This document shows, one piece after another, positions 31,914 through 42,720 of a stretch of DNA of 64,000 nucleotides. The notes under the pieces were generated by a model. It saw only the letters and a program-made list of their open reading frames with translations, had not been told where the DNA came from and did no database searches. The stretch is taken from assembly GCA_025769875.1 (NCBI GenBank), contig JAGFNK010000007.1, positions 124,001-188,000 on the forward strand, in the 5' to 3' direction. Every line of letters starts with the position of its first letter. Positions within the stretch are counted from its first letter, which is position 1. The stretch comes from Russula earlei. Lineage: Eukaryota > Basidiomycota > Agaricomycetes > Russulales > Russulaceae. Made by a program: the position numbers and the translations under genes.

Positions 31914-33030
31914 ACCAGGACATGGTTTGGAGGACGTTCATCTCCTCTTCCGAATACCCTTGCACCGTCGTAGGTGTGGGGCTGGCTGGTACTGGTTCTG
32001 GGTCAGAGGTAGCATACCCCTGAGCGATGTCTGCCAAAGGCAGCTGAGGGACGAAGACGGGTAGAGGGGGAGTGGGCTGCCCAGCCCGATAATTGGTGAG
32101 GAGTTCTTCAGCCCAGACACCTGGAGGGGTTTCTCCCTGGCTACAGCCTGCTTCAATGAACTCCCAACAACGTGAGCGTACTTTGGCTGCCGCCATTCTC
32201 TCCTTGGCTTCAGCCCTGTCTCTCTCTACTCCTCGCTTCTCAGCTAGGTACTTGCTGAGCTTGTAGCGCAGCTGCTTCTCCTCTTCTTCAAGCACCTTGT
32301 AGTTAGCTTCCAATGTCTCTTGTAAGGTGTAGAGATGGTCCAAGCGGTAGAGTTCTGCCTGCAGCCCATAGTCGCCTAGCAGGTAGAGGGTCTGTCTCCA
32401 GCGCCCTTCGAACTGCCTCTCTGTGTCAAAGCAGTCTAAGTCATGTTCATCTTGGCCATAGTTATAGAGGTTATAGCAAGGGGTGGCCTGGAGGATCTCG
32501 CCATAGTCTGCATGGCCTTCTCCATTCTTCCCCCTCACTCTCGGCTCTCCCAAGGCAACGTCATAGGCCACATACCTGGCCGGTTTGTTGCCCCAAGTCA
32601 TGCCATCAGGGATGTCAATCCCTGTGTGGTGTCTGTCAGTGTCCCATCGTACCCAAGGCTCTCCAGGGTGGGCATCCTGGGCAAGAGTGCTGGTGGGGGA
32701 CGTCACATCCCAATCCCCAGGCTGAATGTCGACTTGGTCAGCAGGGGGTCCAAATTCGAGAGGACGCATATCTGCTTCTCCTTCTCCAGTGTTATGTTCA
32801 TCCATTCCTTGGAAGAAGGCAAGAAGGGAAGCATCGGGAGTGGTGATTTCAAGTGGCCCCTCTACACCAGAGAGGTCAGATTGGGGAACGATTTCATTAG
32901 TGGGAGTTTGGGACATTTGTGAGCGCTGATATGGGGATGAGGAAGTAGAGGGCATCTTTCGCTGGATTTTTATAACCCGTATGGCCGTGGGGTTCTTTCT
33001 GTGATATTCCTCTATTGTTGAGATTATCAT
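31834..33030 (-). CDS. Gypsy2 3' accessory ORF, coiled-coil protein
   Basis: 399 codons, intact. The N-terminus is polar and Ser/Thr/Pro-rich; the middle (residues 90-220) has conserved-looking aromatic motifs (WVRWDTDRHHTGIDIP, CYNLYNYGQDEHDLDC). Residues about 225-290 form a charged helical region (LQETLEANYKVLEEEEKQL, EKRGVERDRAEAKERM) that should be a coiled coil. Pro-rich tail. No enzyme domain recognised. Its place after pol and before the zinc-knuckle frame suggests a structural protein of the element. It seems free of stops, unlike pol, which hints at recent or separate selection. Confidence 0.55.
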   Translation of the reverse strand: MIISTIEEYHRKNPTAIRVIKIQRKMPSTSSSPYQRSQMSQTPTNEIVPQSDLSGVEGPLEITTPDASLLAFFQGMDEHNTGEGEADMRPLEFGPPADQVDIQPGDWDVTSPTSTLAQDAHPGEPWVRWDTDRHHTGIDIPDGMTWGNKPARYVAYDVALGEPRVRGKNGEGHADYGEILQATPCYNLYNYGQDEHDLDCFDTERQFEGRWRQTLYLLGDYGLQAELYRLDHLYTLQETLEANYKVLEEEEKQLRYKLSKYLAEKRGVERDRAEAKERMAAAKVRSRCWEFIEAGCSQGETPPGVWAEELLTNYRAGQPTPPLPVFVPQLPLADIAQGYATSDPEPVPASPTPTTVQGYSEEEMNVLQTMSWYAPSRRSRIRSITKPFPPELYLLPFL

Positions 33031-33050
33031 TGATTTGGGTGATTTGGTAT

Positions 33051-33514
33051 GTTACCACTACCCTGGGACGTTGTGATGTAATCACAGCTCAGACGCGTTG
33101 ACACGTCGGTTACACGGACCGGGCATCTCCGGCTCAGCTCATATGCTGAGATCTGCGCTACTTACAATGATAAGTTAATTGATGACAATCGGTAGCCACT
33201 AACGACTGATCCTTGTATGATCTTTGTTTCTTATTGATGGTAGCTACCTGCAGTGTACTTAGAGACGCTCTGGAGTACTTAAGAGCGTCGTATTTCGATA
33301 GATCACTTCAGTCTTGTCTTACACAATACTGAAGTGAGTACTTACTGTTTCCTATCTTATCTCTCGCATCTAATCACGCGTTGTAGATATCTTTTGATAG
33401 GTATTACTGAATTACAGTCTTGTCTTACACAATACTGAAATATCTTTTGATAGATCTTAAGGATCTTATCGTTGTTATCATAACCTGCGCCCATCTGCTT
33501 CAACATCTATTAGT
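33051..33514 (-). other. Gypsy2 spacer between pol and accessory ORFs
   Basis: Non-coding. It contains an exact 25-bp direct repeat at 33,309-33,333 and 33,415-33,439. The first copy extends to a CTTCAGT...ACTGAAG inverted pair able to form a hairpin. The region begins TGTTACCACTACC and ends GCTTCAACA like an LTR, but no target duplication was found. It may hold the promoter for the downstream frames. Confidence 0.5.
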
Positions 33515-35066
33515 CTAGACGCTTTGATGTTCTCTACTGGCTCCCAAGGAGTCATGGGCTTCGGAGTATCCTTCCCACCGGACTTGATACTCCAGCTGTT
33601 TCCTCCTTCCGGTTCGTCTTGAACCTAAAATCATTGCTACTTCATATTCCTCTTCTCCTTCCACCAATTCTGCTTCTGGATTGGTGTAGTTGGCCCCATG
33701 CTCCTCGGTTTCCTTGTAAGGTGTCAATAAGGAGGCATGAAACGCGTTATGGATCCTCCAGCGACTAGGGAGATCCAATCTGTATGTCACCGGACTAATC
33801 ACCTCCAGTGATTTCAAAGGGCCCATATCGTTTTGGGCATAGTTTCACTGTAGGATGTGTCGTTTTTAGGTTGGTGCTGTCGAGCCATACCCTTTCTCCT
33901 TTCTGATAAGGTTGGAAACTACTTCTTCGCTTCCACATTAGGGAAGCGATCTTCATCGCTTCTTGTGCCTGTGATCTCGCTTCCTGGATCCGGACTTTCC
34001 AATTGTCTATTCTTGGTATCTTGCTTTCCCGATTTGGCTGGTGTGCTTTGGGCGTAAAACCCATCCATAAGAAGAAAGGGGATTGTCTGGTTGTCTCTGA
34101 AACGTTAGAATTCATCGTGTATTGCACCAGAGGCAGCCACTCCACCCAATCGTTTTGTTGGTGGTTGCAAAAGATTCTTAGCGATGTTTCCATCGTCTGA
34201 TTCGTTCTTTCTGATTGTCCATCTGTCTGAGGATGGTAGGCAGTGCTGATATTCTGTTTGATATGCAGCTGGTCGCAAAGTTCCCTAATGAACTTGGAAC
34301 TTATTAGTTTATCTCGATCAGATATGATCTTGCTTGGTACTCCCACAAATGGGAATATTCTGTCCTTGTAGAGCTGTGCTAGCTCTTCTGCGTCCATTTC
34401 TTCTTTGCAAGGAAGCAAGATGACGCCTTTAGTACAATCGTGGTCAGTGACAGTCAATATACTGTCATATCCCTTCGACTTTGGCAATTTGACCACAAAG
34501 TCCATGCTGACAGTCGAGAAGGGAGTAGCCCCTTCTTCTGGTGGAATGGGATACAAGGGAGGTCGATTTGGATGAGTGTTTGACTTGTTACTTTGGCAAA
34601 TTGCGCATCCTTCCACATATCAATTGACAAAGTGTCTTATGGTGGGCCACCAGTAGTATCGCATCATTCCCAGTAATGTTTTAGCTTTTCCTGGGTGTCC
34701 TGCTGTGGGACTGTCATGATACTGTTCCAATAAGGTCTTGTGGGTTCCTTCGTCGCCTGTAACCACCAAGGCTTCATTCTTCCACCATAAGTTATGTCGC
34801 TTCTCCAGTCGGTGTCTCTGTACCCAATCAAGTAACTTTAATCGGTGTCTTTCTTCCCCTTGTTGGTTCTTTATCCGTTCTTCCAATGCAGTAGTGTGCA
34901 TTACTCGAATAAAAAGATGGTCAGGTAGCGCGACCACTTCTTCTTTATCCCCTTGTCCATCGTCAAGGTCAGGTCTCCTTGACAGGGCATCTGCTTTATT
35001 CCTTGCCCCTGCCTGATGTTTCAACTCTAAGTCGAAGTCTGCCAAGAAGGTAATATATCTTGCCAC
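33515..35066 (-). pseudogene. pol: Gypsy2 integrase with chromodomain
   Basis: Minus-strand reading: zinc region (HDSPTAGHPGK, EGCAICQ), DDE core (VSMDFVVKL, IISDRDKL, TDGQSERTNQTME), the GPY/F region (CPKRYGPFEI) and a chromodomain (YEVAMILGSRR, YQVRWEGYSEAHDS, then WEPVENI in the next frame). Breaks: TGA at 34,620 (FVN.YVEG, normally Arg), a change of frame near 33,800, and another inside the chromodomain near 33,545. About 1.4% LTR divergence suggests that these are recent. Confidence 0.9.
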
Positions 35067-35090
35067 TCGACCATTTATTCGTTGAGGGTG

Positions 35091-36135
35091 TCAGTAATGC
35101 AACAGGTTCGCATGGTCTGTATAAACCACCACCTTATGCTTTGCTCCCATGAGTAGGTGTCGCCAGTGTTTCAAGGCTCGCACCATGGCTAAGAACTCTT
35201 TGTCCCATATGTCATAGTTCTTCTCTGCTTGTTTCAAGGCTGCCGAGAAGTAGCCTATTGGTGTCCTCTTTCCTTGTTCGTCCTTCTGGAATAATACTGC
35301 TCCAATGGCATAATTTGACGCGTCTACTTCCAGTTCAAAGGGTCGCTCCTCATCAGGATGGAGCAGGACAGGGTCAGAAGATACTATCTGGATAAGTCGT
35401 TCCAAAGCATCTTTGCATTCTTGAGTCCATTCAAATGGCACCCCTTTCTTCGTCAAGGCAATAATGGGTCGAGCAATCTGACTGAATCCTCGAATGAAAG
35501 CCCTATTGTAACTGAGGACTCCCATGACTTTGCGCACTTCGTGTACGTCCTTGATTTCCCGAGGCCAGTCCGTGATTCCTCAGACTTTGGAGGCCTCAAT
35601 CTTCATCTTCCCTTCGTCTATGTCCCATCCTAGCATGGTTAGTTTTCGCACCATGAACTGGCACTTCTGGGGTTTCAGGAAGTATGACTTCTTCTGCATC
35701 AGCATGAGTAGTTCGTTGACACATTGCTCATGGATTTCTATTTGTTCAGGACTGTCCCCCGTGGCAATTCCAAAGTCATCCAGATAGTTGACCGTAGTAT
35801 TCTGCCCATCGGTCCAGCCAGTCACCGAAGTCTCTTCTCATCAGCCTAGTAAAGAAGGCTGGTGCGTTCTTGAGCCCAAAATACATGACGTTGGGCAGGT
35901 AGGTTCCATATGGCGTCTTGAAGGCTGCCTTCCAGCGATCTCCTTCTGCCAGTCGCACATTATTGTATCCCCATCGTATATCGAATTTGGAGAAGACCTT
36001 TTTCCCTCGGAGTCTTTCCACCTCTTGTTCCAGATGTGGTAAAGGTTCATTGTCTCGTCTAGTCCACTGATTTAGTCGTCGATAGTCTACAATGATCCTC
36101 TTCTCTTTGCTGTCCTTCTTGCCAATGAAGAACAC
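35091..36135 (-). pseudogene. pol: Gypsy2 reverse transcriptase and RNase H
   Basis: Seen in order: PVFFIGKKDSKEKRIIVDYRRLN, FSKFDIRWGYNNVRL, YFGLKNAPAFF, the catalytic NYLDDFGIA near 35,775, KCQF and LGW, LSYNRAFIRGF, then RNase H (LEVDASNYAIGAVLF, WDKEFLAMV, VYTDHANLLHY, HQAGARNKADALSRRPD running to about 34,970). A TGA after LLHY at 35,091 stands where Gypsy proteins have Arg. Frame changes at about 36,100, 35,810 and 35,560 break the polyprotein. Confidence 0.9.
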
Positions 36136-36978
36136 CGGAGATGTGTAGCTGGATGGACCTGGAGTGATGTATTCGCTTCTCTACTTCATCAGCTAGGAAT
36201 TTCTTGAGGTATTCTCGCTCATCTCGTGTAAGGGGGTACACTTTGCAGTTTAGTTCCTTTGGTGCGTCAGGTAACAGCTCTATCTGCATGTCTGGTTCCC
36301 TTGGTGGTGGGAACCTCTGGGACTTCTCTTCTGAGAAGACATCGGCAAAGCGGTGGAATTGCTTTGGAATATTGGCAAGGGGATCCTCTCCTTCCTGTGG
36401 TTTAATCGACTGCTGGGCCCACTTCTGAGCAATAGTCGTCTTTTGTAGGTAAATGGCTTCCCCTTTCTTCAATTGTCGGTTTTCATCTCTTGCTCGCTTT
36501 TGGAGTTTTGCGACATAGAGATCCAGGTACTTGTATCGAGCAGTCTCAATCTGTACCGTTCCTTCCATCAGCTGTCCTTTCTTCCAGTTGATGGTGGGGT
36601 CGAATTCATATAGGAAGGGATATCCCAGGATGACCCGATCCGTTCCTAAATCTGTGAGATAGAACCTTTGCAAGCTCTCCTTCTCCTTGTATCGGACGCG
36701 AAGCCAGCAGTAATGGGTGAGTTCCCCTTGCTTATTCTGGGTTCCGTCAACGTTTCGTACTACCATGGGTTCATGTAGTTCTTGTTTCCCAATCTTCAGT
36801 CTTTTCCAAGCTGAGTGATCGATGAAGTTCTCTGTTGCTCCACTGTCTAGTAGAGCAGATTCCTCGGCCATTGTGTGTGCAGTGACGAAAGTGAACGGAA
36901 TATTCATAGCATTCAGTCTTCTAATGTACACTTGCAACACACTATTCTTCCTAAGCCAGGCCGTCGACTTAGGTGTTC
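36059..36978 (-). CDS. pol: Gypsy2 aspartic protease and reverse transcriptase entry
   Basis: Opens overlapping the end of gag in the -1 frame. Contains LLDSGATENFIDHSAW (retropepsin catalytic DSGA) near 36,845, DRVILGYPFLYEFDP, and the HRFADVFSEEKSQRFPP and CKVYPLTRDEREYLKKFL entry to reverse transcriptase. The first ATG is at 36,940, but the frame is open up to the gag stop, which fits production by frameshifting. After about 36,110 it loses frame relative to reverse transcriptase. Confidence 0.85.
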
Positions 36979-36990
36979 CTAAAAACCCTG
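36979..36990 (-). promoter_or_regulatory. Candidate -1 ribosomal frameshift site at gag stop
   Basis: On the minus strand the gag frame ends CAG GGT TTT TAG. The heptamer G GGT TTT fits the X XXY YYZ slippery form, sits directly before the UAG, and the pol frame lies exactly in the -1 phase and is open through this point. Classical arrangement for gag-pol control. No downstream pseudoknot was modelled. Confidence 0.6.
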
Positions 36991-38873
36991 TTCCATCAGT
37001 TCTTCCAACAAGTCCTCCTTTTGTTTGGTGGACATCTTCTTTATGGACGCCGAGGAGGAGCTCTTGTTATAGGTAGGAGGAGGAGATGTAGATCGCCCGG
37101 AGACAGTGCTTTCATTTCCACTATCCCCTGAGTCGTCCTCCTTCTCTGTTTCCAGAGCTCGAGCTTTCCCTTTGTCCCTTGGGTTACTTGATTTCTTCTT
37201 GACTCTGTCCTTGTCTGGACAGTTCCGACTGATATGTCCTGCTTTCTTGCAGATGAAGCATTTCCCTTCTGCTAGCAGTTTCTTCTTTTCCTCTGTCAGA
37301 GGAGGACGTCGCTTGGTCCTTGCTGCATCAGTGGATACTGAGTCCACTTCCATTGCATTCGGATCTCTTTGGTTTCGCCTTTTCCCAACCTGTAGGGATT
37401 TCATGCGATTTTCCCTGGTGGTCAACGATCCACCTCCAGATCCAATATTGGCTTTCATGAGCTGGTCTCTGGCCTGTTCTTCCCTGGCAGCATTGATCCA
37501 TGCTCGTAGATCATTGATGGCAGGTATATCTCTGACTGGTCGATTGTAGATTCGTCGCACCTAGCCAGGTGATTAGTCCAGCCTTGTAGGCTTCTACTGC
37601 TCCTGGTGAATTCTGGTCCCATCCTGCTTTACTGAGCAGAACAAGGAACTTGCTGGTATAGTCATCCAGCGATGCTGCTTTAGACATGGACAGTTGTTGT
37701 AGCTCCATGAAAGCGTCTTCAGGCTCTGTGGTGTCTTTGAATTCTCTGAAGAAGTCATCCACAAATTCGGTCCAAAAGAGCATGTCAGTTGGATCTAGCT
37801 GCACTGGTGCATAGGGAGACGGCGGGTCCCCATTTCTTTTTGCTTCTACCAGGTTCGTTTGATTGACCACCCATTCATGCACTTTCTCTCCTTTGATGTA
37901 GGTGAGAGCTAGGGCTACTCGCTTCATTGGAATAGTCATGGTCGGGTTGTCGCTGTTGAGCAGATTCCATAGATTGAAATCCTGGACAAAGTACTTCAGT
38001 CTTTTTCCTGTCTCCTTTGAAGACTTCAGGAGGGTCTCCTTTTAGAGATCCGTTGCCCCCATGGGGGCCTGGTGCCGGCTGAGGTGCCAGATTCGCCCCT
38101 GGTCCTACAGGAGGTGCTGCTGGTGGTCCCCCTGCTGGAGGGCCTCCTCCAGGTGGGCCTCCTCCTGGTACTGGTGGACCTCCGGGTCCGAAGGGGACTC
38201 CTCCACCTCCAGGTGGTCCTCCTGCTCCAGGTGGACCACCTCCAGGGTTTACTACGATGGTGGGCCCTGCTCTTCCACCTGCTGTCTGGGTGGCAATGGT
38301 GGCTGTCTGCGTTGCTGCAATGGTAGCCATTTCGACTGATTCTTCTGGCTCTTCAACGATTGTTGGTTCAATGGGCGAGACGTGTACTGTCTGCTCTAGT
38401 CTTTCAGCTAGCTCCAATACTTCTGGTGCTTCTGCTTTCTGATCTGTAGTCGGAGGGTCCGACTGTTCTGTTTCTCCACTTGATGACTTTTGTATCAATG
38501 GAGCTGGGTCGTCTACTACTGGGTTTCTGGGTTCCCAATGAGTAGTATAAGGATCTGTCCTGGTTCCTAAACCTAGGACCTTATATTCGTCGATGTCTTC
38601 GTCCTCTCCTGCATAGGGACGTCCTTTGTGGTAATCAACAAAGTACCACTGATCGTTGATGTATTCACAAGGAAGGTAGCTTCCTTTGTATCGGACCTCG
38701 TATCTGTTAGGCCCTTCCTGGTCTGCCCAACACCAGATGGCAGTTCCTTTGATTCCTGAGGGTAGATCGTCCCTCTCTCTAGCTTTGAACCAACCAAATT
38801 TGGTTCCTTGCTTTGATTTCTGGTTGAACTTTACGCGTATGCTATGTTCTCCTTCGATTTCCAGTTTGTCCAC
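36979..38873 (-). pseudogene. gag: Gypsy2 gag
   Basis: ATG at 38,873. N-terminal third with tryptophan-rich segments (FGWFKARERDDLP, WCWADQEGPNRYEV), then acidic/Thr-rich linkers, a long Gly-Pro tract (about 38,100-38,270; repeated GGPPGGG), the capsid-like domain (FKGDRKKTE, then LALTYIKGEKVHEWV, FWTEFVDDFFREF, LDDYTSKFLVLLSKAG) and a zinc knuckle CFICKKAGHISRNC near 37,245. Two frame changes, at about 37,990 and 37,550, split it into three pieces. Ends at UAG 36,979. Confidence 0.85.
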
Positions 38874-39160
38874 TCGCCACTGCCTTTCCTAGGGAGTCGG
38901 GACTTGTCTGCCCTCTTACCACTGTCTATGCCAATGACAGTAGGGGTCTTTACAGAAGTATGCGTGTGTCCAACCAGTGCTGCTCGTCGAGAGTCACGTA
39001 GTACACCTTCTTCTTGTCGTGGAGAGGTCTGTATAGATTCTCCCCCTTGACTACTTCAGCGTAGGTTGCTGACCGTATGATGACTAGATCCTAGTCTTTA
39101 GGCTTCCTGCCTATTTCTGGTTCGCTTTCACAGCGATGTCTGTGATAGAAGCTCGACTTA
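38874..39160 (-). other. Gypsy2 leader between 5' LTR and gag
   Basis: 287 bp, no convincing ORF. In element orientation the LTR end CCTTAACA is followed by TAAGTCGAGCTTC, where the primer binding site should be; I cannot match a tRNA by eye. Confidence 0.5.
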
Positions 39161-39748
39161 TGTTAAGGCTCCAAAGTGCCTTAAATAAGATCAATGGTCG
39201 CGTCTATAAACGCGTCCTACCAATGCAGATATGCTTGAGTCAAGCAAGCAATACTCGTGGAGGGGAAGGAGTGTTAGATCCTTCTAGAGTATGACAACAA
39301 GATGAGAGGGGCTCTGCAGACGGGGTAGGAGTCAACTGTTTGGGATTGGCAAACTAAGTCGAGCTTAGGGCTCAACTGTTACTACTGGGGGCTTTATATA
39401 GCCCTACAGGGATAAGGTTTGTGCTACTGTAGTACTGGTCGGTGCTATAGAAGCAAAACATGGCTCATAGAAGCGAGGTTGCTTCTATGTAAACGATCTC
39501 GGTGCTGGAAGCATTAAGTGCTTCCCCAATCAAGGAATCGACGTACATGGCGGTACAGGAACATCTGGGACAGAAGCAATGCTACTCATTGCTTCTTCAG
39601 TACATCTTCTGAAAGATACGATCAACGCGCTCCGAATATGATATCAAGGAACATAAACGATCAAGATCTGACGCACGCATAATGCAAACAGTGCAGTCCA
39701 TAGTTCAGGTGTTCCGGCATCTTCCGGACCCCAAACCACTCGGTAACA
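39161..39748 (-). repeat. Gypsy2 5' LTR (LTR-D)
   Basis: 588 bp, same ends as the 3' LTR, about 8 differences. Contains a minus-strand TATATAAAG at 39,392-39,400, the presumed promoter. Confidence 0.93.
39392..39400 (-). promoter_or_regulatory. TATA box of LTR-D
   Basis: TATATAAAG on the minus strand, correctly oriented for transcription of gag and pol. Confidence 0.6.
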
Positions 39749-40174
39749 CCCTCTTGCCTCTCCATTCTGACCATCCTTCTTGTTTTTCACAGACAGAGAG
39801 GAGTGGGTTGCAAAGAGGGGTCCTATTCTGAACTCTTTCTACTACAGAGTAGCTAGGGTGTTTTTATATACAGGAGAGAGGTATTAGAGATGAAAGGCAT
39901 GAAAGTGAATCAAGACTGGTCGAGATGGTTGAGGCAGTCATGAAAGGCTTGAGACATGAACACATCGCGTGTGCGGGGTGTGGCATGCGTGCATGGTCAG
40001 TGGTGAGGGCTGGGCGATGCGATTGAGGTCTCAATGTCACACATGAGGTGGCTTGTGGTGTGTGGCTGGTGGATGGCCTGGAATGAGAGGGAGGTGGCAA
40101 AGGATAGGGAGGAGGCGTCATGTCCTATTGCATTTCCCACATGTCATTCCATGGCCAGCCATATGGCTACCTTA
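39749..40174 (-). mobile_element. P-element interior, LTR-E-like part
   Basis: Matches the P element at 53,580-53,995 in inverse and the LTR-E family (GTAGCTAGGGTG, TTTATATACAGG, CAAGACTGGTCGAG). It continues across the LTR-C insertion at 40,175: the sequence reads CTACCTTA then, after the LTR, CCTTACACCTCCC. Confidence 0.7.
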
Positions 40175-41102
40175 TGTCAAGACTCACTGTTGAACTATCC
40201 AGTTCAAGAGCGAGGAATAAGCTCGAAGACGAGTCGATAGACGTCCAAGACCGCGTGGGCAAGGAGTAGAACCCAGAGGAGCAACAAATACCAGAGAGGT
40301 ATTGTTACTGTGAGAGTAGAACAATCACACAGGGAAGAGGCCAGGATAGTCACAAGGGGATGGTCCTTAAAGGAGTATCCCAGGAATGGAGAGTGCCGTA
40401 AACAAATGGACAGTCTGAGGACTGTCCGCTACTTTATTGAGCGCTTATATACTACAAGAGAGCTGCTAAATAGGGAACAAGTCATAACCTTGTTATCAAG
40501 CACAATAGAGTGATGAGTAAGAAGTCGGAGGACGCTTACTGAGCATGCTCAGTCATGCTCAGTAAGCTGCTGAGTAAGAAGCTTCTCTTGATGAGTAAGA
40601 GCTTCCATTGTCCACGTGTTCACTGCTTTAGTACACGTGCAAGCACCTGATTCATTTCCTGTTAGTTAGTTTAGGGCCGGTCATTTGAGGACTTGTAGTT
40701 TGGTTATGGAATAGTGTTATCTTATAAGGCCCTTATATAGTTCTATTAAGGTCCTTAGTGTTGCCTTATAGTTCGTTCTATAGTTATTAGAGTTGGTCTA
40801 ATAACGCGTTGTAGGGCCTTTGATACTAGGTTAGTACCTATTGTAGAGTTCCTAGGGTCGTTCCAAATGGTCCTTAGGAAGGCTCTAATACTGTCCTTAG
40901 TTGCTAGAAGGGTTGCCTTTAAGTGGGGCTTGCTGTATGTCGATTGTGCCGAGAATCGCTCGCGCAACAATGCGCGCGCGATATTGTGGACACCTCTACT
41001 CACCCCTTTTGCTCGTGTGAACAGGGTGGCATCATAGAGGCTGGGTTTCCTCCTATAAGGAAGGGTCCTTCAAAGGCCCTTTCCGGGGAATGGTTCATGA
41101 CA
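40175..41102 (+). mobile_element. Solo LTR-C, intact
   Basis: 928 bp, TGTCAAGACTC to GGTTCATGACA, with duplication CCTTA at 40,170-40,174 and 41,103-41,107. The P element at 51.5 kb keeps the empty site (GGGAGGTGTAAGG near 53,570, opposite strand). It also gives the empty site for the LTR-B nested in the LTR-C at 3,484. Confidence 0.95.
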
Positions 41103-41601
41103 CCTTACACCTCCCAGGGGCTTGAAACTTTGACTGTCCTTGGTCAAGCGTCTGAATGTGAGTGTTTTGAGCCTTTTTCATCTGAACTGAGGTGGCGGTG
41201 GTGGCTGCTTGTGCTGCTGGAAGGCACAAAGGTGGCAATTGGCGATGGTGACGATGGAAGAGGCGAAGGCAATGGGAGATGGAGGCGATGGAGACGAGGA
41301 TGGTGGTGACAAGATGGCAGCTGCGTGGCGGTGGTGTTGTCTTGTGGTGGCAGTGGCATGGTCGTCTCCATTGCAGGCATTGGCAGCAGGCATGGACGAG
41401 GAGCGGAGGCATAGGCGGCTGAGCATGAGTTCGTAGACAGAGGCATAGGTGGCAAGGACTTGAGAAGGAGGATGCATGGGGCAGCTTGTGACGGTGGTGG
41501 TGGGGTCGTCTCCACTGCAGGTGTCAGCAGCAGACATGGGCAAGAGTGCACAAATGGACAGGGAGGTGATGTGGGAGGTGGCGTGCAGTGTGCTGTTGGT
41601 G

Positions 41602-42700
41602 TCAGTGGCTGCTTCTCCTGCAGCAGTGGTGTGGCGGCGGCTTCTGCTCCTGTTGTGGCATGTTGTGGCTAAGTTCATGGCCAGGGCCTTCTTGGTCTTC
41701 TGGGGTGGTGCTGATGATGAGAGGTGGCGATGGTGCTGTGGTGCTGGTGTTGTGCAAAACTACTACTAAGGCAGCTGGTGCTGAGACAAAGGCTGAGGGT
41801 GAGACTGGGAAGGTGGCGCCAAATGGAGCTGGGGCAACGATGTAGGTGGACGGAGCAGAGGCAATGATGGAGGGCATGGTGGTGGATGGTGGGGATGGAG
41901 CAATGGCTGGGACTAGTCCCAGAATGGCGGTGGATGAGGCAACAGACAAGACTGAGGGTGATGAGATGACTGAGGGCACGGGAGCAGATGAGATGAAGGC
42001 AGGGGTGGCAGATGAGGCTGCGAGGGCTGAAGTGGTGGGTGGCACTAAAACATCGGTGGGTGAGGCTGAGGCTAAGGCAGTGGGGATAGATGAGGTGGTG
42101 ACGATGGTGGATGCAGGTGATGCTGGGATGGCAGAGGCAGGTGGGGCTGGTGAGTCGAAGATGGCGGCAGTGAACAAAGTGATGGGAATGGTGGATGAGG
42201 TGGGAACTGCAGGGGCAATGGGAGTGGGTGACATGAAGGCGATGATGGGCGATGCAGGGACAATGGCAGGAGCTGGTGTGGGCATTGGGTAGATGTAATC
42301 ATCTTTGTTTTCGTCTTCATCGCAAGAACCGAGTTTGCGTTCCCACTGAATGTTGCAAGGATGCTGAGAGAATATCTTGACAAGTGTGTTGAACACTTCT
42401 TGGAAATTGACAAAGTGCCTCTGCTGTTCATTCATGCACCAGGGGCCAAGACATTGGGAGACCATCCGGTGGTTGTCTGGGTGGAGTCCAAGCCAGAATG
42501 ACTCATCACAATCTTCATAGTACAGGTGGTGCACATGGACAAGGGGCTACAGATTGCCCTGAAACTCTGGTAGTATTTGTCTACATCTTCCTGGTCACAC
42601 ATGCGGAGTCTTGACAAGGAGGCAATGAGGTCCTCCAGATCCCACTTGAGCTTGAAGTATTCTTGTTGGACGTGCAGCCAACCGGTGGCGTGTGTACGGA
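41602..42700 (-). pseudogene. Gag-like protein with Ala/Ser/Pro-rich tail inside a P element
   Basis: Minus strand. The upper part (about 42,690-42,330) has the look of an agaricomycete retrotransposon gag: RMCDQEDVDKYYQSFRAI, then ESFWLGLHPDNHRMVSQCLG and VNFQEVFNTLVKIF, in two frames. From about 42,300 it continues in one frame as more than 200 residues made almost only of A, S, P, V, T and I, ending TTPEDQEGPGHELSHNMPQQ. The opposite strand also stays open because of the composition; I take the minus strand as real since it joins the gag-like head. Role in the P element unknown. Confidence 0.45.
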
Positions 42701-42720
42701 CAAAGCCGAACCATACATGT

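Larger units (their letters stand above)
30610..39748 (-). mobile_element. Gypsy2: full-length chromovirus with 3' accessory ORFs
   Basis: 9,139 bp, minus strand, LTR-D of 588 bp at both ends (39,161-39,748 is 5', 30,610-31,197 is 3'), duplication CCCTC at 30,605-30,609 and 39,749-39,753. Order 5' to 3': leader, gag, protease, reverse transcriptase/RNase H, integrase with chromodomain, a 460-bp spacer, then two unusual frames including a second zinc knuckle. By eye the LTRs differ at about 8 of 588 sites (about 1.4%), so it is younger than Gypsy1. Coding frames have a few frameshifts and TGA stops. Confidence 0.95.

Noticed and set aside
33051..33507. A solo LTR inside Gypsy2 (TGTTACC to TTCAACA)
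   Set aside because: The ends look right, but the flanks TGGTA and TCTAT do not form a target duplication and no second copy was seen. Kept as a spacer.
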